A stretch of 34,953 bases of DNA from Desmonostoc muscorum FACHB-395 (GCF_014698035.1 NZ_JACJSF010000083.1:1-34953), one strand, 5' to 3'. Counted from the stretch's first letter, positions 1 through 8,604 are shown. Numbers and translations are program-made. The notes: a model not told the origin generated them from the letters alone.

Positions 1-1164
1 AACATACCCCGCCTCCTAGAAAAACTCCAACTACTCCGCCTCGATCCACGGATTCAAAACCTCTCAGCCGAATTACAAACAGGCGTGCATCCGGGAAGCA
101 ATGTATTGCAAGTTGAGGTTGAAGAAGCAGACACTTTTAAACTGACAGCAAGCCTAGATAATGGGCGATCGCCAAGTGTGGGTAGTTTTCGCCGGGGAGT
201 GGATCTGCAAGAAGCCAATTTATTAGGTTTGGGCGATACCCTGAGTGTAGGATACGCCAATACTGATGGTAGTAATAGCATTAATGCCAATTACACACTA
301 CCGATTAATGCCCACAATGGCACTATCTCCTTTGGCTTTAGCCAGGGATGGAACCACGTTATTGAAGAACCATTCAGCGTCCTTGATATCCAGTCAGATT
401 CTCAATCTTACGAATTAGGATATCGGCAACCACTAGTACAAAAACCAACCCAAGAGTTGGCAGTTGGGCTGTCATTTTCGCGTCAATCAAGCCAAACTGA
501 GTTGGGTATTGATAATATTGGGCCGTTTCGCCTCTCACCAGGTGCAGATGAGAACGGAAAAACGAATATTTCGGCTCTGCGGTTTTTTCAAGAATATACC
601 CAGCGAAGTAACCACTATGTCTTTGCGGCGCGATCGCAATTGAGTTTTGGGGTAGATTGGTTCGATGCCAATGTCAGTGAGAATGAACCAGATAGCCGCT
701 TTTTCGCGTGGCGGGGACAGGCGCAATGGGTACGACAATTAGCACCAGACACATTATTTTTAGTTAGGGGCGATTTCCAATTAGCGGCAGATTCCTTAGT
801 GCCTTTAGAGCAATTTGGTCTTGGTGGACAACTAAGTGTCCGGGGCTATCGCCAAGACGCATTACTCACAGATAATGGTCTGTTGTTTTCGGCAGAATTT
901 CGAGTTCCTATTGTCCGCGCGAAAAAAATTGACGGGGTGCTGCAACTGACACCCTTCATTGATGTGGGTAAAGGTTGGAACATCAACGGCGAAAATCCAT
1001 CGCCAAGTACCCTTGTTAGTACTGGGTTGGGGCTGTTGTGGAAACAGGGTGATGACTTATCGGCTCGTTTAGATTGGGGTATTCCTTTAATCTCGGTGGA
1101 TGGTGAAAAGCGATCGCTCCAAGAAAATGGCTTGTACTTCTCACTGCGCTATTCGCCATTTTGA
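1..1164 (+). CDS. TpsB-type outer-membrane transporter (ShlB/FhaC family), 5' partial
   Basis: The frame is open from the first base, so the gene begins upstream of the window; 387 residues are visible. It matches the C-terminal beta-barrel of two-partner-secretion TpsB proteins, which carry a TpsA exoprotein across the outer membrane. Seen: alternating hydrophobic beta strands, the family signature VRGY (about visible residues 280-283, inside GGQLSVRGYRQD), and a C-terminal end in SLRYSPF with the terminal Phe typical of outer-membrane barrels. The N-terminal POTRA domains would lie outside the window, apart perhaps from the first tens of residues. The TpsA-like gene follows about 240 bp downstream in the same direction, which supports partnership. 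The N-terminal POTRA region and the true start cannot be judged. Confidence 0.9.
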   Translation, partial: NIPRLLEKLQLLRLDPRIQNLSAELQTGVHPGSNVLQVEVEEADTFKLTASLDNGRSPSVGSFRRGVDLQEANLLGLGDTLSVGYANTDGSNSINANYTLPINAHNGTISFGFSQGWNHVIEEPFSVLDIQSDSQSYELGYRQPLVQKPTQELAVGLSFSRQSSQTELGIDNIGPFRLSPGADENGKTNISALRFFQEYTQRSNHYVFAARSQLSFGVDWFDANVSENEPDSRFFAWRGQAQWVRQLAPDTLFLVRGDFQLAADSLVPLEQFGLGGQLSVRGYRQDALLTDNGLLFSAEFRVPIVRAKKIDGVLQLTPFIDVGKGWNINGENPSPSTLVSTGLGLLWKQGDDLSARLDWGIPLISVDGEKRSLQENGLYFSLRYSPF

Positions 1165-1167
1165 CCT

Positions 1168-1334
1168 GGATTTTTCACTTGTGATAAATCAAGAAGTGTG
1201 GGAGGTGTGGGAGGTGTGGGAGGATGGGGAAGAAATCTTACCCCCCACACTCCCCACACTCCCCACACTCCCCACACTCCCCTACACTCCCCACACTCCC
1301 CACACTCCCCTGCCTACAGTATCGTGAGAAATCC
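1168..1334 (+). repeat. G-rich/C-rich inverted-repeat element, copy 1 of 3
   Basis: The element starts with a near-palindrome, GGATTTTTCAC, TT, GTGATAAATC. A G-rich arm of 9-base units (GTGTGGGAG, about three) follows, then a linker TGGGGAAGAAATCTTACC, then a C-rich arm of 9-base units (CCCCACACT, about eight). It closes with GTGAGAAATCC, the inverted partner of the opening motif. The arms can pair as 7-bp blocks. It begins 3 bases after the tpsB stop and fills most of the gap to tpsA. GGG runs at 1200-1202, 1209-1211, 1218-1220 and 1226-1229 fit a canonical G-quadruplex pattern. Copies 2 and 3 are at 5409 and 7291. Confidence 0.85.
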
Positions 1335-1408
1335 GAGTTTGAGGCGATGTTTCAAAACTATACCGTTTTGGGCAACCTAAAATACAAGGTATAAATAAAG
1401 GCTTGTCA

Positions 1409-3970
1409 ATGACAACGAACTCTATTTGGTTGGGTCTGTGCGCTGGAATAGTGCCGTTGATGGTAATGCCACTTTGGTGTAGCTTTGCCAATGCCCAGGT
1501 AACTCCTGATAGCACTTTAAATACTACTGTCTCTCAAAGTGGCGATAACTTCACCATCACCAACGGTAATCGAGTTGGCAACAATTTATTCCATAGCTTC
1601 AGCCAATTTTCAGTTCCTAGCAACGGCTCGGCTTTTTTCAACAATGCCGCAGATGTGCAAAATATTTTTTCTCGCGTTACTGGAGGCAGTGTTTCCAACA
1701 TTGATGGTTTAATTAAAGCCAATGGTAGCGCTAATCTGTTTTTGCTCAATCCCAGTGGAATTATCTTTGGAGCGAATGCCCAACTTAATATTGGCGGTTC
1801 CTTTTTTGGGACAACTGCTGAGAGCATTAAATTTAGCGATGGTGCTGAATTTAGCGCAATTAGTCCCCAAAAGGCTCCATTGTTAACGATGAATGTTCCC
1901 ATTGGTTTGCAATTTGGTAGTAATCCAGGTGCGTTGGCGCAGCCCGCCGCAGGCATCGCTGTTCAAGGGTCAGGACACAATGCTCAATTAGGCGAATCAC
2001 TTCAGGTTTCTGGATTAAACCTCGGTACGAGAGGATTACACTTGCAATCTGGAAAGATGCTGGCATTGCTGGGTGGGAATGTTGCCTTAGATGGAGGATT
2101 GCTCTCTGCACCAGGAGGGCAAATAGAACTGGGTAGCATCACCAACGGCAGCGTCGCGCTCAATTCCATCCCTGAAGGATTTGCGCTGAGTTATCCTAAT
2201 GCTTCGAGTTTTGGCGATATTCAGATAACCCAACGAGCTTTAGCATCTACACGCGATCTCAGTGGGCAAAGGGGAGGAACCATCCAAATTCAGGGTAAAC
2301 AGGTCAGCATCCGAGATGGTTCACTGATATTAGTGCAAAATCGCAGCAACCAAACTGCTGGTGATATTGCAATCAATGCCACAGAGTCCCTCCAGATTAT
2401 CGGCAAGTCTCCTGATTTTAAAAGTTCCAGCAGTTTAATTAATGAAACTATATCCCCAGGTGCAGCAGGGAATATTATCATTACCACCCCACAGCTAAAT
2501 ATTGACGGGGGTGGGTATATCTTAAACCGTACCTTTAGCACAGCACCGGGTGGCAATATTGCAATCAATACTGATGAAATGCGGGTGAATGGTTTTGCAT
2601 TTGGCGATCCTAATGCTTTTCGAGCAGTCAGCCAGATATTAGCTGCTTCTTATGGCACTGGGAAAGGTGGAAATGTTGACATCTCTACTCAAAACCTGTC
2701 TATTTTAGCTGGCGGCAATATAGCAGCAAGACCCTACGCTTCAGGTAATGGCGGCGATCTCATCGTCAAGGCAGATACAATTCAGGTGACAAATGAGGGA
2801 GCGCCAAAGGGTTTGTATTTTAGTCTGTTGTCTACTGCCACATTCGGGCGTGGTAATGCAGGGAATTTGAAAATCGATACCCGCACACTGTCGGTTCAAG
2901 CTGGCGGCAGAGTGTCAGCTTCTAGCATAGTTTCTTCAGGAAATGCAGGTTCACTGACTATTAATGCGTCTGAATCAATTGATGTAAATGGTATAAAAGA
3001 TGTACAAAATCCCAGCTATATTGGTACGGCAGTTCGTCCTGTTTCTGGAGTTTCCATCGGTATTTCAGGTAACACCACGATTAACACCCCACTTTTTAAC
3101 ATCAGTAATGGTGCAACAGTTTTTGTCCAAAACCTTGGCTCCGGTAAAGCTGGTACTCTAAACATTCAGGCGAACACCCTACGGCTTGATAATGGGGCCA
3201 GTATTTCAGCATCCACAAAAGCTGGCGGTGGTGGTAACACTAATTTACAACTGCGGGATCTACTACTGATGCGTCATGGTAGCTTTATCAGTGCAGAAGC
3301 AGGAGGCAGTGGTAATGGTGGCAATATCACGCTTAATGCTCCGAACATCGTGGGTTTAGAAAACAGTGACATTATTGCCAATGCAGTCCAAGGAAAAGGT
3401 GGCAATATTCAAATCACTACCCAAGGAATTATTGGATTGAAATATCGTCCTCAACTGACTCCCGAAAACGACATCACTGCCAGTTCCCAGTTTGGAGTCA
3501 ATGGTACGGTTCAAGTTAATAATATTGGTGTCGATCCCAATTCTGGCTTAGTGGAACTACCAGCGAATGTCACTGATTCATCACAGCAAATAGCCAGTGG
3601 TTGTTCTGCAAATCAAGGTAGTCGGTTTATCGCCACGGGACGGGGTGGTGTGCCGCAAAATCCAAATCTAGAAGTGACGAGCGATCGCACTTGGTCTGAT
3701 ATCCGCGATATCTCTGCATACCGTAAAACTGGCGAAATCACAACACAAACCCCTGTATCCTCAGAGCTTCTTGTCCAAGCCACAGGTTGGAGACGCAATG
3801 CTCAAGGCAAAATCGAGTTAGTTGCAAATCAACCTTCTACTAAAATGCAACCATCTTTAACCTGTGCGGTACTTCCTAAGAAAAATTTAGGTCAAAGCCC
3901 CGACTTTTTCAAAAATTCGGCGATCGCGCAGCCATCAATTGTTGTCGATCTATATACATCAAAATTATAG
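1409..3970 (+). CDS. TpsA-type filamentous haemagglutinin N-terminal domain exoprotein
   Basis: A predicted secreted adhesin-like protein of 853 residues, the likely cargo of the TpsB encoded just upstream. Seen: a signal peptide ending near ANA-Q (about residue 29), and a TPS secretion domain (about 30-280) with the hallmark NLFLLNPSGIIFGANA and the segments NNLFHSFSQFSVP and GGSFFGTTA. A long beta-helix-like stretch rich in GGN, NGG and GNI repeats follows (about 280-710). Near the C terminus is a Cys with the motif FIATGRGGVPQNP, which I recall as common in cyanobacterial members. The start was set at ATG 1409 because the only upstream alternative is TTG 1403, two codons earlier. A dispersed repeat is translated in frame at 1929-1959. 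The function, whether adhesion or surface layer, is unknown. NCBI-style names for such proteins include S-layer family protein. Confidence 0.9.
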   Translation: MTTNSIWLGLCAGIVPLMVMPLWCSFANAQVTPDSTLNTTVSQSGDNFTITNGNRVGNNLFHSFSQFSVPSNGSAFFNNAADVQNIFSRVTGGSVSNIDGLIKANGSANLFLLNPSGIIFGANAQLNIGGSFFGTTAESIKFSDGAEFSAISPQKAPLLTMNVPIGLQFGSNPGALAQPAAGIAVQGSGHNAQLGESLQVSGLNLGTRGLHLQSGKMLALLGGNVALDGGLLSAPGGQIELGSITNGSVALNSIPEGFALSYPNASSFGDIQITQRALASTRDLSGQRGGTIQIQGKQVSIRDGSLILVQNRSNQTAGDIAINATESLQIIGKSPDFKSSSSLINETISPGAAGNIIITTPQLNIDGGGYILNRTFSTAPGGNIAINTDEMRVNGFAFGDPNAFRAVSQILAASYGTGKGGNVDISTQNLSILAGGNIAARPYASGNGGDLIVKADTIQVTNEGAPKGLYFSLLSTATFGRGNAGNLKIDTRTLSVQAGGRVSASSIVSSGNAGSLTINASESIDVNGIKDVQNPSYIGTAVRPVSGVSIGISGNTTINTPLFNISNGATVFVQNLGSGKAGTLNIQANTLRLDNGASISASTKAGGGGNTNLQLRDLLLMRHGSFISAEAGGSGNGGNITLNAPNIVGLENSDIIANAVQGKGGNIQITTQGIIGLKYRPQLTPENDITASSQFGVNGTVQVNNIGVDPNSGLVELPANVTDSSQQIASGCSANQGSRFIATGRGGVPQNPNLEVTSDRTWSDIRDISAYRKTGEITTQTPVSSELLVQATGWRRNAQGKIELVANQPSTKMQPSLTCAVLPKKNLGQSPDFFKNSAIAQPSIVVDLYTSKL
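1929..1959 (+). repeat. 31-bp dispersed repeat inside tpsA coding sequence
   Basis: GTGCGTTGGC, then GCAG, then CCCGCCGCAGGCATCGC. The same 31 bases with only three differences, all in the middle four, occur on the plus strand at 21214-21244 inside the minus-strand porin gene. Here it is read as GALAQPAAGIA. It is far more GC-rich than the surrounding sequence. It resembles palindromic repeats that I recall as numerous in Nostoc genomes. Confidence 0.8.
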
Positions 3971-3980
3971 AGTTAGGGAG

Positions 3981-4000
3981 GATAAGTAAACTTATCTTTT
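3981..4000 (+). terminator. weak hairpin plus T run after tpsA
   Basis: GATAAGT, AA, ACTTATC followed directly by TTTT, 10 bases after the tpsA stop. The stem is short and AT-rich, so it is a weak candidate for an intrinsic terminator. Confidence 0.35.
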
Positions 4001-4054
4001 AAGCCCTTATACTGTGAGAAATTTTTATTTTGTAACAACTAAATCACATCAATT

Positions 4055-5353
4055 ATGCTCGAATCTATTTTGAAGTCAATGCATATTCTTTTGGTAGATG
4101 ACAATCCCAATAATCTCAAAGTGCTATCACAAGCGATTCAGGGATGTGGGTGGAAAATACTTATGGCAACCGATGGAGAATCAGCCATTGAACAAGCAGA
4201 ATATTCTGATCCTAACCTCATTCTCCTGGATGTAATGATGCCGGATATTGATGGATTTGAAATTTGCCGCCGACTGAAAGCCAATTTTCTCACTAAGAAT
4301 ATTCCGGTCATTTTTATGACTGCTTTATGCGATGCCACAGATAAAGTAAAAGGACTAGAAATTGGTGCAGTTGATTACATTACCAAACCTTTTCAAAAAG
4401 AAGAACTTATTGCTCGATTAAAGTTACATTTGAATATCTCCCATCTTACCCATACCCTCGAACAAAGAGTGGAAGAACGCACCATAGAATTAACTCAATC
4501 TCTACAAAAGTTACAAAATACCCAACTACAACTAATTCAAAGTGAGAAAATGTCCACCCTTGGACAACTTGTTGCAGGCATAGGTCATGAGATTAATAAC
4601 CCAATTGGTTTTATTAGTGGAAGTTGCTCTCATATTGAAGAATATATGAATGATCTCCTGCGTTTGGTGAATCTACAACAGCAAAAGTTACCACACCCAG
4701 ACCCGGAAATTGAAGAACTCATTGAAGAAATTGACTTAGAGTATCTGGCTAAAGATTTACCAAAAATTATGGAATCAATGCACCAGGGAATCGATCGTCT
4801 TAAGGACATTAGCCTTTCTTTAAGAACCTTTGCTCGATCCGATATTTTATCTCTGGTAGAGTTTCAGATTCATGAAGGAATTGATAGTACCTTAATGCTC
4901 TTAAAGCATCGACTCAAAGACCAAGGCGATCGCCCGACAATCGAGGTTATCAAAAAATATGGCGTGCTACCTCTAATTACTTGCTATCCTGGTCAATTAA
5001 ATCAAGTATTTATGAATTTAATAGCGAACGCTATAGATGCATTGGATGAATCAAATACAGATCGGAGTTTTGAGGAAATTAAATCTAATCCTAACCGAAT
5101 TACAATTACCACTTCCTTGAAAGAGTTAAATGTTGAGGTGAAGATTGCTGATAATGGAATTGGCATGAGCGAATCAGTCAAACAAAAAATCTTTGACCAC
5201 TTATTTACTACGAAAAGTGTTGGTAAAGGTACAGGATTAGGGCTGGCGATCGCTCGACAAATTATAGTGGAAAAACATGGTGGTTCAATCGAGTGCAACT
5301 CTTCTACAGAGCAAGGTACAGAATTTGTGATCTTAATTCCAGTTCGACAGTAA
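4055..5353 (+). CDS. Response-regulator receiver / histidine kinase fusion
   Basis: A cytoplasmic signalling protein of 432 residues with no membrane segment. An N-terminal receiver domain (about 9-125) has the acidic pair D15/D16, phospho-acceptor D59 in LILLDVMMPD, and K111 in TKPF. A coiled-coil linker (about 128-160) leads to a HisKA dimerisation domain with H178 in GIGHEINNP. A HATPase_c domain follows, with N box NQVFMNLIANAIDAL, G1 box IADNGIGMS and G2 box GKGTGLGLAIARQI. All catalytic residues look intact. A receiver placed N-terminal to the kinase core is common in cyanobacteria and suggests a middle step in a phosphorelay. No output regulator or upstream kinase is next to it, so its input and target are unknown. 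ATG 4055 has no clear Shine-Dalgarno; ATG 4079, eight codons later, would still keep the whole receiver. Confidence 0.92.
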   Translation: MLESILKSMHILLVDDNPNNLKVLSQAIQGCGWKILMATDGESAIEQAEYSDPNLILLDVMMPDIDGFEICRRLKANFLTKNIPVIFMTALCDATDKVKGLEIGAVDYITKPFQKEELIARLKLHLNISHLTHTLEQRVEERTIELTQSLQKLQNTQLQLIQSEKMSTLGQLVAGIGHEINNPIGFISGSCSHIEEYMNDLLRLVNLQQQKLPHPDPEIEELIEEIDLEYLAKDLPKIMESMHQGIDRLKDISLSLRTFARSDILSLVEFQIHEGIDSTLMLLKHRLKDQGDRPTIEVIKKYGVLPLITCYPGQLNQVFMNLIANAIDALDESNTDRSFEEIKSNPNRITITTSLKELNVEVKIADNGIGMSESVKQKIFDHLFTTKSVGKGTGLGLAIARQIIVEKHGGSIECNSSTEQGTEFVILIPVRQ

Positions 5354-5408
5354 GCGGGAAAAACATACTATTCAAAGTGTGAGGATTGGCTTAGAGACAA
5401 CATAACCT

Positions 5409-5603
5409 GGATTTCTCACAAGTGAGAAATCCAAGGGGTGTGGGAGGTGTGGGAGGTGTGGGATGTGTAGGAGGTGTGGGAGGTGTGGGATGTGTGGGAT
5501 GTGTGGGAGGTGTGGGAGGATGGGGAAGAAGTCTTACCCCCCACACTCCCCACACTCCCCACACTCCTCTTCCCCTGAAGCCTACACTATGCGTGATAAA
5601 TCT
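5409..5603 (+). repeat. G-rich/C-rich inverted-repeat element, copy 2 of 3
   Basis: Same plan as the element at 1168. It opens with the near-perfect palindrome GGATTTCTCAC, AA, GTGAGAAATCC. A long G-rich arm follows (GGTGTGGGA units with some GATGTGTGG variants), then TGGGGAAGAAGTCTTACC, a shorter C-rich arm (CCCCACACT units), CCTACACTATGC and closing GTGATAAATC. The G-rich arm is expanded and the C-rich arm contracted compared with copy 1. It fills most of the 299-bp gap between the kinase and CIA30/SDR genes. Low-complexity reading frames through it are not considered genes. Confidence 0.85.
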
Positions 5604-5652
5604 GGGAACTAGCTCATTGGGCTAGACTAGAGGTAGTTATGAGGACGCAAAT

Positions 5653-7137
5653 ATGACTGACAAAAATCGTTCTCAATGGGACTTAGGCAGGTTTATCGAA
5701 ACCCTGACTTACTTTGAGGTAATTCCTTTCCTTAACTGGGTACAGCAGTTAATCCAAGGCCGTCCAAAGGATAATCAAGATAGACCCAATGGAGGAAGAA
5801 ACGTGGGTGTAATACTAGTAGCAGGTGCAACAGGTGGTGTAGGTAAACGAGTGGTGCAGCGATCGCTCCAACGGGGTTATAAAGTTCGCGCCCTAGTTCG
5901 AGACATTGACAAAGCACGGTCGATTCTAGGTAATGATATAGACTTAGTAGTTGCGGATATCACAAAACCAGAAACTTTAACTCCTTTAGTTATGGCTGAT
6001 ATCCAAGCTGTAGTTTGCTGCACAGCAGTGCGCGTGCAACCAGTTGAAGGAGATACAGCCGATAGAGCCAAATATTATCAAGGTGTTAAATTTTACCAGC
6101 CAGAAATTGTTGGCGACACCCCAGAAAATGTAGAATATCAAGGTGTCAAAAACTTAGTCCAAGCGGCTGCAAAATATTTACCCCAAGCAAACGAAAAACC
6201 GATATTTGATTTCACCAAGCCATCAGCAGAATTAAAAGATAACTGGGGGGCGTTGGATGATGTTGTTATGGGTGGCGTGAGTGCCAGTAATATTCAATTA
6301 GTAGAAAATACAGCTTTGTTTGCTGGTAATGTCTCCACCGCTAACTCTGGCGGATTTGCATCTGTTAGAACTAAGAATTTTGATCCGCCCTTCAACTTAT
6401 CCGGTTATGAAGGTGTGAAATTGCGCGTCAAAGGTGATGGACAACGTTATAAAATCTTCCTACGAACAGATACAAAATGGGATGGCATTGGCTACAGCTA
6501 TTCTTTTGACACAGTAGCTAATACTTGGATAGATGTTCACATTCCCTTTGCAGATTTGATTCCTGTCTTTCGGGCAAAAGTTGTCAAAGATGCGCCGCCT
6601 ATTGAGCAGAATAGAATTTGTTCATTCCAATTGATGTTGAGCAAATTTGAATATGATGGGGCTTTGAATCCCAAATTTTCCCCTGGTGGTTTTACTTTGC
6701 AATTGGAATCAATTAAAGCTTACGGCGGTACAACTTTACCACAATTTATCCTAGTCAGTTCAGCAGGCGTAACTCGTCCCGGTCGCCCTGGCATTAATTT
6801 AGATGAAGAACCGCCAGCAGTGAAGTTAAATGACCAATTAGGAGGAATTCTAACTTGGAAGTTGAAGGGAGAAGATAGTTTAAGAGAAAGCGGAATTCCT
6901 TATACGATTATTAGACCTTGTGCTTTAACTGAGGAACCAGGAGGTAAGGAATTAATATTCGAGCAAGGCGATAATATTAAGGGCAAAATCAGCCGTGAAG
7001 ATGTGGCAGAACTTTGCGTGCAAGCGCTAAAAATAGCACCAGCTTGTAATATCACCTTTGAGGTAAAACAGACAGACAATACTGTTAACTCTATTGATTG
7101 GCAGAGGCTATTTTCTAACTTAGTAAAGGATAAATAA
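5653..7137 (+). CDS. Atypical SDR (NAD(P)-binding) protein with inserted CIA30 domain, HCF173-like
   Basis: A protein of 494 residues. After an N-terminal leader (1-50), a Rossmann dinucleotide-binding motif GATGGVGK sits at 58-65 in VILVAGATGGVGKRVV. The SDR fold appears interrupted at about 190-350 by a CIA30-type domain (PIFDFTKPSAELKDNW, DDVVMGGVSAS, LRVKGDGQRYKIFLRT). It then resumes with FILVSSAGVTRPGRPG and IIRPCALTEEPGG. This order is known from plant HCF173, a factor for psbA mRNA translation and photosystem II assembly, and from cyanobacterial homologues. A role in photosystem II biogenesis here is inference. The catalytic Tyr-x3-Lys of classical SDRs is not evident, as in other atypical members. 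ATG 5653 is preceded by GAGGAC as a ribosome-binding site. It stands alone between two repeat elements. Confidence 0.85.
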   Translation: MTDKNRSQWDLGRFIETLTYFEVIPFLNWVQQLIQGRPKDNQDRPNGGRNVGVILVAGATGGVGKRVVQRSLQRGYKVRALVRDIDKARSILGNDIDLVVADITKPETLTPLVMADIQAVVCCTAVRVQPVEGDTADRAKYYQGVKFYQPEIVGDTPENVEYQGVKNLVQAAAKYLPQANEKPIFDFTKPSAELKDNWGALDDVVMGGVSASNIQLVENTALFAGNVSTANSGGFASVRTKNFDPPFNLSGYEGVKLRVKGDGQRYKIFLRTDTKWDGIGYSYSFDTVANTWIDVHIPFADLIPVFRAKVVKDAPPIEQNRICSFQLMLSKFEYDGALNPKFSPGGFTLQLESIKAYGGTTLPQFILVSSAGVTRPGRPGINLDEEPPAVKLNDQLGGILTWKLKGEDSLRESGIPYTIIRPCALTEEPGGKELIFEQGDNIKGKISREDVAELCVQALKIAPACNITFEVKQTDNTVNSIDWQRLFSNLVKDK

Positions 7138-7290
7138 GTGAATTGACTACAGACTTATACTCCAATACCCTTGGGTTAAGAGAAATAGTAGCAACTGTCT
7201 TAAAAGTCAAGCGATCGTTAACAAAAAATAGCAACTGGGAAGATTGACGCAACAGGGGAATGCTGCGCTAGATTCAGCGGTGCCTGGCCT

Positions 7291-7413
7291 GGATTTCTCA
7301 CTTGTGAGAAATCCAAGGGGTGTGGGAGGTGTGGGAGGATGGGGAAGAAGTCTTACCCCCCACACTCCCCACACTCCTCTTCTCCCTCTGCCTACACTAT
7401 GCGTGAGAAATCC
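7291..7413 (+). repeat. G-rich/C-rich inverted-repeat element, copy 3 of 3
   Basis: The shortest and cleanest copy. It has a perfect 11-bp palindrome GGATTTCTCAC, TT, GTGAGAAATCC; a G arm with G runs at 7317-7320, 7324-7326, 7333-7335 and 7341-7344; the linker GAAGAAGTCTTACC; about two C-arm units; and a closing GTGAGAAATCC at 7403-7413. It lies in a 377-bp gap between the CIA30/SDR gene and the carboxypeptidase gene. Nothing else that I can support is seen in the rest of that gap (7138-7290 and 7414-7514). Confidence 0.85.
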
Positions 7414-7514
7414 GGGCTGGTACGGGCAAAAAGACTTGTGGCTCTTGGTCAAGATGTTCGCATCGCCGCTGAACCTTACCCAGTTGCTGGATTTCGCTTG
7501 TAGGTAAAAAGAGC

Positions 7515-8540
7515 ATGAATATCAAACGTCGGGAATTTATTACAACCTGTGGACTAGCTACCTTAGCCACCCAGATACCATCATTTACTGCCCAAGGTAA
7601 GCCATCTCCAAACATCATCCGCAAACCGTCACGCCTACAAGTGGGTGATACTGTAGGATTAATCGCCCCTGCGGGTATTGTTGATGCTAAAGATATCGAA
7701 GCAGCACAGCAATCACTTTCCCAATTAGGGTTAAAAGTCAAGTTGGGGAAGCATATTCTAGACCGTTACGGCTATTTAGCGGGTAAAGATAGCGATCGCG
7801 CCCAGGATGTAAACTTGATGTTTAGCGATCGCACCATCAAAGCAATTATCCCTATGCGTGGTGGCTGGGGTTGTAATCGCATTTTACCCCTACTCAACTA
7901 CTCACTAATCCGCTCCCATCCAAAAATTATCATCGGCTACAGCGATATTACGACGCTGTTGTTGGCAATTAACGCCCGTAGTAAAATGATTACTTTTCAT
8001 GGGCCAGTTGCCACATCTACCTGGAATCAATTTACAGTCGATTACTTCAAACGCATCCTATTTAATGGTGAAGCAGTGACTATGCAAAATCTCAACCCTA
8101 GCGAAGTGCGGGTGGAGACAATAGCACCAGGAAAGGCAACGGGTAAACTCATCGGTGGAAACTTATCAGTGCTATCAGCGATGGTAGGTTCACCTTATCT
8201 ACCTTCTTGGAACAAAAGCATCCTATTTGTGGAAGAAATTGGCGAGGATGTTTACCGGATAGATAGAATGCTGACGCAATTAAAAACTGCTGGGATACTT
8301 AATCAAATTACTGGCTTTATCTTTGGGCAATGCACTAAATGTAGTCTTGGGGATGAACCATCATTTACATTAATGCAAGTATTGCAACAACACCTACTTC
8401 CTTTAGGGATTCCTGCTTGGTATGGTTCAATGATTGGTCATATTAAAGATAAATTTACCTTGCCAATCGGTGTGGAAGTGGAAATAGATGCTGAACTTGG
8501 GATAATACGAATGTTAGAGTCGGCTGTCAGTCTGGTTTAA
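7515..8540 (+). CDS. LD-carboxypeptidase, peptidase family S66 (LdcA/MccF-like)
   Basis: A serine peptidase of 341 residues. Family members cleave the L,D bond of the tetrapeptide in murein recycling, or inactivate microcin-C-type compounds. Seen: the nucleophile region IIIGYSDITT with S143; the segment LFVEEIGEDVYRIDRML carrying the catalytic Glu (E240 or E241); and GHIKDKFTLPIG with H309. These form the Ser-Glu-His triad of the family. The N terminus MNIKRREFITTCGLATLATQ resembles a Tat signal (twin Arg, then a hydrophobic stretch), so the protein may be exported to the periplasm. Most LdcA enzymes are cytoplasmic, which makes this leader notable. The next gene follows after 64 bp in the same direction. 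Choice between a murein and an immunity role cannot be made from sequence. Confidence 0.9.
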   Translation: MNIKRREFITTCGLATLATQIPSFTAQGKPSPNIIRKPSRLQVGDTVGLIAPAGIVDAKDIEAAQQSLSQLGLKVKLGKHILDRYGYLAGKDSDRAQDVNLMFSDRTIKAIIPMRGGWGCNRILPLLNYSLIRSHPKIIIGYSDITTLLLAINARSKMITFHGPVATSTWNQFTVDYFKRILFNGEAVTMQNLNPSEVRVETIAPGKATGKLIGGNLSVLSAMVGSPYLPSWNKSILFVEEIGEDVYRIDRMLTQLKTAGILNQITGFIFGQCTKCSLGDEPSFTLMQVLQQHLLPLGIPAWYGSMIGHIKDKFTLPIGVEVEIDAELGIIRMLESAVSLV

Positions 8541-8604
8541 GCATCAGCTCTACCACAGTGACTTTGATTAAAATTTTGATAGATAGTATGAATTTCTCCT
8601 CGCC

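Noticed and set aside
1403..1408. TTG start for the TpsA-type gene
   Set aside because: ATG at 1409 gives a normal signal peptide; the upstream start adds only two residues.
5422..5625. Open reading frame giving a Gly-Val repeat then Thr-Pro-His repeats; similar frames at 1100-1327, 1198-1380 and 7244-7507
   Set aside because: They are translations of the tandem 9-base repeat elements and nothing else. They have no ribosome-binding site, and the head palindrome supplies the start codon by chance.
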